14,976 nt of DNA from Negativicoccus succinicivorans (GTDB lineage Bacteria > Bacillota > Negativicutes > Veillonellales > Negativicoccaceae): the NCBI RefSeq assembly GCF_018373335.1, contig NZ_JAHAHH010000027.1, positions 1 through 14,976 of the forward strand, read 5' to 3'. The position numbers were made by a program, and so were the translations under genes. The notes below the pieces were generated by a model that saw nothing but the letters and a program-made list of their open reading frames with translations, had not been told where the DNA came from and ran no database searches. This document shows positions 14,489 to 14,976 of this stretch, piece after piece (positions within the stretch are counted from its first letter, which is position 1; each line of letters opens with the position of its first letter).

Positions 14489-14976
14489 ATGAATGACAAG
14501 TACAATCCTGCAGAGATTGAGAAAAAGTGGCAGGATGCATGGTATGCAACAAATGCCTTTCATACGCATGCCGATGAGGGCAAAGAAAAATACTATGTGC
14601 TCGAAATGTTTCCTTATCCATCGGGAAATTTGCACATGGGACACGTGCGTAACTACGCGATCGGGGACGTGATTGCTCGTTTCATGACGATGCGCGGGTA
14701 CAATGTGCTTCATCCGATGGGCTGGGATGCGTTTGGCATGCCGGCCGAAAATGCGGCGATCCAGCGCAACATTCATCCGGCAAAGTGGACATACAGCAAC
14801 ATTGAAAACATGAAAAAGCAGCAAAATAAATTGGGACTTTCCTATGACTGGGAGCGGGAGGTCACGACTTGCAGCGAGGGCTACTATCGGTTCACGCAGG
14901 AGCTGTTTTTGCTCTTCATGGAGCGCGGTCTTGCGTATAAAAAAGAAGCGAAAGTCAACTGGTGTGAACATTGCGG
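14489..14976 (+). CDS. leuS: Leucyl-tRNA synthetase, N-terminal part (runs off the window)
   Basis: LeuS charges tRNA(Leu) with leucine; it is a class I synthetase of about 800 or more residues. Only the first 162 complete codons are present and the gene continues past the window edge. The protein starts MNDKYNPAEIEKKWQDAWY and shows the class I HIGH motif as HMGH (49-52) in FPYPSGNLHMGHVRNY. It continues with HPMGWDAFGMPAENAA, the leucine-specific N-terminal block, and reaches VNWCEHC at the edge, the start of the zinc/editing region. GGGAGG (14476-14481) lies seven bases before the ATG. It has its own promoter and a short leader. Confidence 0.97.
   Translation, partial: MNDKYNPAEIEKKWQDAWYATNAFHTHADEGKEKYYVLEMFPYPSGNLHMGHVRNYAIGDVIARFMTMRGYNVLHPMGWDAFGMPAENAAIQRNIHPAKWTYSNIENMKKQQNKLGLSYDWEREVTTCSEGYYRFTQELFLLFMERGLAYKKEAKVNWCEHC

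Noticed and set aside
1..14976. Mobile elements, prophage genes, CRISPR repeats, tRNA or rRNA genes, toxin-antitoxin or defence genes
   Set aside because: Read on both strands, the window is filled with core genes in conserved order. I found no direct-repeat array, no transposase or integrase motif, no cloverleaf-like sequence in the gaps and no island of odd base composition.

Overview
The window is a dense, single-strand stretch of housekeeping genes from a low-to-mid GC bacterium. All seventeen supported genes are on the + strand and no gap without a gene exceeds 120 bases. The gene order (scpA-scpB-rluB, a BaiN/HI0933-like flavoprotein, cmk, plsC, ispH fused to S1 domains, der, plsY, gpsA), the GatCAB amidotransferase and the PlsY acyltransferase point to the Firmicutes. 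The IspH-S1 fusion and the absence of sporulation genes from this neighbourhood fit best with an anaerobic, non-sporulating member of the Negativicutes (Veillonella/Dialister/Megasphaera-type). That placement is an inference from gene content and order, not from a database search.

Layout. (1) Positions 1-3241 are the end of a gatCAB operon: gatA, gatB and a small unknown membrane protein, closed by a strong intrinsic terminator. gatC would lie upstream, outside the window. (2) A clear sigma-70-type promoter (3276-3305) starts a long, tightly packed operon: scpA and scpB (chromosome condensation), rluB (23S pseudouridine), a flavoprotein, cmk (CMP kinase), plsC (acyltransferase) and the 658-residue IspH-S1 fusion (isoprenoid synthesis plus RNA binding). 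Most junctions overlap by 1 to 29 bases, so translational coupling is likely. (3) A long hairpin with a T-run (9761-9800) sits directly before der. It is followed by der (ribosome assembly GTPase), plsY and gpsA (phospholipid precursor synthesis), with no visible promoter of their own. (4) A second promoter (12779-12807) precedes rsmD, coaD and a coiled-coil protein of unknown function, closed by a perfect 12-bp terminator stem (14378-14407). (5) A third promoter (14419-14448) precedes leuS, which runs off the window after about 162 codons.

Together the genes serve translation (GatAB, RluB, S1 domains, Der, RsmD, LeuS), membrane lipid and isoprenoid supply (PlsC, PlsY, GpsA, IspH), nucleotide and cofactor supply (Cmk, CoaD) and chromosome segregation (ScpAB).

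I see no mobile element, phage gene, CRISPR array, tRNA, rRNA or defence system. The most interesting signals are small-scale: a strong ribosome-binding site with in-frame start codons at the IspH/S1 domain boundary, a terminator placed directly against the der ribosome-binding site, and two promoters with the same core sequence and spacing.
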